From: JBFXAM01 sp050184295
GTDB lineage: Bacteria > Planctomycetota > Phycisphaerae > UBA1845 > Fen-1342
DNA length: 8,783 bases
Direction: 5' to 3'
NCBI GenBank assembly: GCA_050184295.1
Contig: JBFXAM010000159.1
Location: 1-8,783, forward strand
In this document: positions 6,474-8,783 of the stretch, piece by piece
Layout: the number at the start of each line of letters is the position of its first letter
Numbering within the stretch: the stretch's first letter is position 1
Position numbers and translations under genes: made by a program
The notes under the pieces: model-generated
Told to the model about the DNA's origin: nothing
Seen by the model: only the letters and a program-made list of their open reading frames with translations
Databases searched by the model: none

Positions 6474-6530
6474 ATGGGGACAAGTCCGGGAGCGAGTTGC
6501 TCGCGCCGGCAGCGCCGTCGTCGGGGGTGA
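6474..6530 (+). CDS. Possible 18-codon upstream ORF in the leader of the coiled-coil gene
   Basis: ATG 6474 lies 8 nt after the TATACT box, so a transcript would begin almost at this codon. The ORF encodes MGTSPGASCSRRQRRRRG and stops at TGA 6528-6530, 73 nt before the next gene. The run of arginine codons near its end, and the hairpin it overlaps (6492-6504), would suit a leader peptide. It may equally be a chance ORF, as arginine-rich frames are common at this GC content. Confidence 0.2.
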   Translation: MGTSPGASCSRRQRRRRG

Positions 6531-6603
6531 TTCTGCGGTCGACATTGGGATGGTCATCCGCCCCCGGGGGAAAACTCTGGCATTCCCGCGGAGGAAGAAG
6601 CAC

Positions 6604-6876
6604 ATGGACGAAGCCGCCTTTCAGAAAAAACTCGGGGAACTGGTGGCTGAGATCGAGACGCTCCCCGAAGCCGAGCGCGCCAAGCTCCGCGAACTCGCCG
6701 CCGAGACGCGCCAGCGCCATGACGACATCCGCAAGAGCGTCCACAGTTTGCAAGAAAGCCTCGATTTCCTGCGGCTTTCGATCAAGTACCTGATGTTCGA
6801 TCTCGAGGCGACGCGCCGCGAGAATAACTACCTGCGCAAGATGCTCGAGCAGGAGCCGGGCAACAACGAATCGTGA
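6604..6876 (+). CDS. Small coiled-coil protein of unknown function
   Basis: This 90-residue protein starts at ATG 6604 with a strong GGAGG at 6590-6594, 9 nt upstream. The open frame runs far upstream, but that part is antisense to pheS. The whole chain from about residue 3 to 83 is predicted helical and charged, with heptad-like hydrophobic spacing (LGELVAEIETL, LDFLRLSIKYLMFDLEA). It ends in a polar tail, EQEPGNNES. No membrane segment, signal or cysteine is present. The segment SLDFLRLSIKYLMFDLEATR looks constrained and may be a dimer or partner interface. Function is unknown; a scaffold or regulator is only a guess. It has its own promoter and is followed by a GC-rich hairpin (6877-6894). 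Confidence 0.85.
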   Translation: MDEAAFQKKLGELVAEIETLPEAERAKLRELAAETRQRHDDIRKSVHSLQESLDFLRLSIKYLMFDLEATRRENNYLRKMLEQEPGNNES

Positions 6877-7217
6877 CGGGCGCGAGCACGCCCGGGACGC
6901 GGCGGACGTGGTGTGCGCTCGCAAGCACGCTCGGCGAAATCGATTGGTGACGCCCGCGGGGGGGGCGGGTGTCTCGCATGATCGGGGACACGACCGGATG
7001 GACGGTCCGAGCCCCTGGCGCCCGCGCGCCGCGGCTGGTGCGAACAAGCGCGTTTCGTGAAGAAGGCCCGCGCGGGGGCGCCTGCGGCCCGGACCGGCGG
7101 TCGACGTGTCGCGATCGGTTGGGAGGAGAAGGCCGCGGCCCGACAGCGCAAGCTGCTCGGGCCGCCCATTATTTGGGGGGCGAGTCGCGAGTAGAGCGCG
7201 CGGGTCGCGCCGACGAG
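6877..7217. other. Intergenic region with hairpins, no gene seen
   Basis: A hairpin CGGGCG/CGCCCG (6877-6882 and 6889-6894) directly abuts the stop codon of the coiled-coil gene and could end its transcript, although no T-run follows. A second stem-loop lies at 6949-6973 with a loop of seven or more G. A third, CCCA/TGGG-type stem, lies near 7165-7180. Open frames through the stretch are arginine/proline/glycine-rich and have no ribosome site. I see no tRNA or other RNA gene. Confidence 0.4.
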
Positions 7218-7670
7218 CTAGCCTGGCCCCGACGGCTCCCACGCCAACGGCCGCCCGTCGCCCCACAACCCGTCGAGGTCGTAATAGCCGCGGTGGCGCG
7301 GGTCGAACAAGTGGATCACCACGTCGACATAATCGGCGAGCATCCAGGTCGAGTCGGCTTCGGCGGTTCGGAACGGCTTGCGGTCGACGCTGCGGGCGTG
7401 CTCGCGGATGTGGTGCAGTACGGCCCGCATCTGGCGGTCGGAGCTGCCGGTCGCGATCACAAAGTAGTCGGCGAAGCTGCACAGCCCGCGCACATCGAGC
7501 ACGACCACGTTCTCGGCCCGGGTTTGCGCCGCCACGCGCGCCGCATCGATCGCGAAGCGCTCGGCTTCCTCGTTTGAGCGCCGTTGGGGCTGCGGCGCTG
7601 CGGCCATGTCTTCGGCCTCGGTCATGTCGGTATCGGTCAACTCGGTAATGGTGGTCGGTCTATCGGTCAT
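7218..7670 (-). CDS. rsfS: Ribosomal silencing factor RsfS (Iojap family)
   Basis: RsfS binds ribosomal protein L14 (uL14) on the 50S subunit and blocks joining with 30S, which lowers translation in starvation and stationary phase. The core from about residue 33 to 144 matches the family: NVVVLDVRGLCSFADYFVIATGSSDRQM (part of 54-81), DSTWMLADYVDVVIHLFDP (106-124) and RGYYDLDGLWGD (127-138). With the start at ATG 7668-7670 it has 150 residues, including a Thr/Asp/Glu-rich N-terminal tail of about 30. No Shine-Dalgarno precedes this ATG, but TACAAT lies 7 nt upstream. A start at Met22 (7605-7607), preceded by GAGG at an 8-nt distance, would give 129 residues and is a real alternative. The gene is alone here, whereas in many bacteria it follows nadD. 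Confidence 0.95.
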   Translation of the reverse strand: MTDRPTTITELTDTDMTEAEDMAAAPQPQRRSNEEAERFAIDAARVAAQTRAENVVVLDVRGLCSFADYFVIATGSSDRQMRAVLHHIREHARSVDRKPFRTAEADSTWMLADYVDVVIHLFDPRHRGYYDLDGLWGDGRPLAWEPSGPG

Positions 7671-7677
7671 CGCGTGG

Positions 7678-7683
7678 ATTGTA
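7678..7683 (-). promoter_or_regulatory. Candidate -10 box of rsfS (possible leaderless start)
   Basis: TACAAT on the minus strand matches the -10 consensus at five of six positions and ends 7 nt before the rsfS ATG at 7670. The transcript would begin at or next to the start codon. No clear -35 box is seen. Confidence 0.45.
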
Positions 7684-7753
7684 GCGGCCCGGCGCGGCCG
7701 GCGGCAGCGGAACCGGCGGCATGGGGCGGGGGCGGCAAAAAGCAGAGTCTGAC

Positions 7754-7783
7754 TTGATTCGCCGAAACCCGAATCCCTAGAAT
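7754..7783 (+). promoter_or_regulatory. Sigma-70-like promoter of a short plus-strand transcript
   Basis: TTGATT (7754-7759) and TAGAAT (7778-7783) are separated by 18 bp. The matches to consensus are four of six and five of six, the best complete promoter in the window. The start of transcription would be near 7790, right at the foot of a hairpin formed by ATCGG 7791-7795 and CCGAT 7817-7821 with an inner AGCGG/CCGCT stem. Confidence 0.6.
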
Positions 7784-7848
7784 CGGCCGGATCGGGAGCG
7801 GTTGCGCCGCTGCGGTCCGATTGCGCGACCCCCGCGGAGGGGATTCCC

Positions 7849-7923
7849 ATGCTTTTCGTCTGGACGCCCCAGAGGCTCCGGATCGCGATCTACTTTGTCG
7901 CGGCGTATCTCGCGCTCTGCTGA
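7849..7923 (+). CDS. Possible 24-residue single-pass membrane peptide
   Basis: ATG 7849 is preceded by a strong GGAGGGG (7836-7842) at about 6 nt and by a complete promoter 66 nt further up. The product starts MLFVWTPQRLR and continues with a hydrophobic stretch IAIYFVAAYLALC up to TGA 7921-7923. It would form a short membrane helix with a positive N-terminal side. The Shine-Dalgarno overlaps a CCCC/GGGG hairpin (7830-7842), so translation could be controlled by folding. Nothing downstream continues the frame. It may be a small protein, a leader peptide, or a chance ORF within a small RNA. I know no family for it. Confidence 0.4.
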   Translation: MLFVWTPQRLRIAIYFVAAYLALC

Positions 7924-8034
7924 CGGCGACACGCTCCGCCGCCGCCGCGACACGTTTGCCGCGGACCCGCCGCGACCACCGCACACGTTTCGTCGCCGCG
8001 GGGCATCCTCCCCATCGGCTGACGGACGCTCCCG

Positions 8035-8078
8035 CCGCGCCGACCCGCTCCCGGGTCCGGCGCGGCTTCTTCTTTCCC
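8035..8078 (+). terminator. Intrinsic terminator of the short transcript
   Basis: Left arm CCGCGCCGACCC (8035-8046), loop GCTCCC, right arm GGGTC then GGCGCGG (8053-8065) with one bulged C at 8058. It is followed by CTTCTTCTTTCCC. A 12-bp GC stem followed by a T-rich tract is a good factor-independent terminator, and it separates the short unit from the gene at 8221. Confidence 0.65.
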
Positions 8079-8158
8079 GATGCCCAACCATTCACGCGAC
8101 CCCGCCGCGCGGCGCGAGCGTCAATTTCCGGGCGCGCGCGAAACCCGCTGGCGGCGGC

Positions 8159-8173
8159 GGAACCTGCGGTTCC
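8159..8173. promoter_or_regulatory. Perfect inverted repeat upstream of the membrane-anchored protein gene
   Basis: GGAACC and GGTTCC with a TGC centre lie 47 nt before the ATG at 8221 and upstream of the possible -10 at 8207-8212. The site could be an operator or a short hairpin; no factor can be named. Confidence 0.25.
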
Positions 8174-8206
8174 GTGTCCCGCCGCGACCCAGCGAACGGC
8201 GGGCGT

Positions 8207-8212
8207 TACCAT
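8207..8212 (+). promoter_or_regulatory. Candidate -10 box of the 8221 gene (possible leaderless start)
   Basis: TACCAT ends 8 nt before ATG 8221, and no Shine-Dalgarno sequence lies between. The match to consensus is four of six and no -35 box is seen. Confidence 0.3.
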
Positions 8213-8220
8213 GCCGCGCT

Positions 8221-8631
8221 ATGAAGCGAGGCATTACCGTCGGCATCGGGTTGCTCGTGCTGGTCGCGCTGAGCATGTTTGTGTGGTCGCGCGGCCGGGA
8301 GTCGAATCGGCTGACCGGCGAGTCCGTCGGCGCCCTGCTGGACCGGCTTGCCCAGGCGGCGAGCGAGGCGGAGCGCGACGCGCTGGTTGACGAGCTGGGA
8401 AATCGTGGGGAGGCGATCGTTGAGCCGCTCCTGACGCGCTATCCGGGCGAGCCGGCGGAATCGCAGCTCCGCATGAACACGGCCACGGTGCTCGCGCGGC
8501 TGCCGCGCGCGGCGGCGATCGCGGCGCTGGAGAAACTCGCGCGGTTGGAGCCGGAGGAGGGGCTGCGGGGCGCAATTCGCGGGCAGATTCACATGTTACA
8601 GCGCGCGGAAGCGCCGCCGGCGGGCGAGTAG
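8221..8631 (+). CDS. Small membrane-anchored helical-repeat (HEAT-like) protein
   Basis: A 136-residue protein. Residues 5-22 (ITVGIGLLVLVALSMFVW) form an uncleaved membrane anchor or signal-anchor, preceded by Lys-Arg and followed by SRGRES, which suits an N-in orientation with the rest outside the cytoplasm. Residues about 33-128 are paired amphipathic helices of HEAT/PBS-lyase style: ALLDRLAQAASEAERDALVDELGNRGEAIVEPLLTRY, then QLRMNTATVLARLPRAAAIAALEKLARL. Such repeats usually bind proteins. The tail is AEAPPAGE. The start is the first ATG of the hydrophobic segment; there is no good ribosome site, and the frame further upstream is not protein-like. Function unknown. It converges on the partial gene at the right edge. 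Confidence 0.75.
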   Translation: MKRGITVGIGLLVLVALSMFVWSRGRESNRLTGESVGALLDRLAQAASEAERDALVDELGNRGEAIVEPLLTRYPGEPAESQLRMNTATVLARLPRAAAIAALEKLARLEPEEGLRGAIRGQIHMLQRAEAPPAGE

Positions 8632-8689
8632 GCGGCGCGGGACGCCGGCAAGCGATGAGCGGCGCGGCTCGTGCTTCGATCCAGGCGAG

Positions 8690-8783
8690 CTACCTGGGGT
8701 TGAGGCGGCGGGCTTTCTTGATGTAGCCGAAGCGGATGTCGGGGCGGCCGGCGACGTTATAGCCCCACTCTCCGGCGGTTCGA
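8690..8783 (-). CDS. C-terminal end of an unrecognised protein (truncated by window edge)
   Basis: On the minus strand a frame enters from the right edge and encodes 30 residues, including GEWGYNVAGRPDIRFGYIKK, before TAG at 8692-8690. The mix of aromatic, acidic and polar residues is unlike the arginine/alanine-rich shadow frames nearby. The ending KKARRLNPR is strongly basic. No family is recognised from so short a piece. It is convergent with the gene ending at 8631, 58 bp away. Confidence 0.55.
   Translation of the reverse strand, partial: RTAGEWGYNVAGRPDIRFGYIKKARRLNPR

Larger units (their letters stand above)
6187..6603. other. Divergent intergenic region between pheS and the coiled-coil gene
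   Basis: This 417-bp stretch holds the pheS Shine-Dalgarno (6193-6197, minus), a weak pheS promoter candidate, a CATAAT box at 6357-6362 without a -35 partner, and the stronger extended -10 promoter at 6457-6465. It also contains a possible 18-codon leader ORF (6474-6530), within which lies a small hairpin GCGAG/CTCGC at 6492-6504. Open frames crossing it have no support of their own. Confidence 0.5.

Noticed and set aside
5029..6603. Upstream part of the frame that ends as the coiled-coil protein
   Set aside because: It is antisense to pheS and crosses the promoter at 6457-6465. The strong ribosome site at 6590-6594 fixes the start at 6604.
6969..7577. Plus-strand frame of about 202 codons across the gap and rsfS
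   Set aside because: Half of it is antisense to rsfS and the rest is low-complexity R/G/A sequence without a ribosome site.
7790..8078. 6S RNA, SRP RNA or RNase P RNA
   Set aside because: I could not find the long interrupted duplex of 6S RNA, the SRP GNAR tetraloop context, or the conserved RNase P core. The transcript remains unassigned.
7802..8390. Overlapping plus-strand frames of 140-189 codons between rsfS and the 8221 gene
   Set aside because: They cross the intrinsic terminator at 8035-8078, are dominated by R/P/A, and lack ribosome sites. Only the short ORF at 7849 has one.

Overview
The window is very GC-rich bacterial DNA with genes on both strands. It carries a bacterial ribosome-silencing factor (RsfS) together with a phenylalanyl-tRNA synthetase pair of the archaeal type (HAMAP 'type 2' PheS/PheT). 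The overall style (high GC, isolated single genes, TIM-barrel glycosidase-like hypothetical protein, REP arrays) is compatible with Planctomycetota, but this is an inference from gene content, not a sequence match.

Layout: (1) 2-286, the C-terminal end of an unrecognised plus-strand gene, running into a REP element. (2) 371-490, six 20-bp degenerate tandem repeats, then a glycosidase-like TIM-barrel gene at 554-1714, followed by four and a half 27-bp tandem repeats (1741-1870). (3) 1913-2714, a REP island centred on a Y1/HUH transposase gene (2037-2489, minus). Imperfect palindromes with a GTAG foot, plus short TTC-loop hairpins, sit on both sides of the gene in inverted orientation. (4) 2777-6186, the minus-strand operon pheS-pheT with a 10-nt overlap. 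PheT has an extra CX2C-X15-CX2C zinc-ribbon-like insertion. (5) 6187-6603, a divergent regulatory region with an extended -10 promoter for a 90-residue coiled-coil protein (6604-6876, plus). (6) rsfS (7218-7670, minus). (7) A short plus-strand transcription unit with promoter (7754-7783), a 24-codon membrane-peptide ORF (7849-7923) and an intrinsic-terminator-like hairpin (8035-8078). (8) A small membrane-anchored helical-repeat protein (8221-8631, plus). (9) The C-terminal end of a minus-strand gene at the right edge.

Functionally this is a housekeeping translation region (PheRS, RsfS) interrupted by a REP/transposase island. No defence, secretion or biosynthetic system can be supported. The observations most worth checking are the archaeal-type PheRS with its metal-binding insertion, the REP-transposase island, the short transcription unit next to rsfS, and a recurrent -10 box placed 7-8 nt before start codons that lack a Shine-Dalgarno sequence, which suggests leaderless mRNAs.
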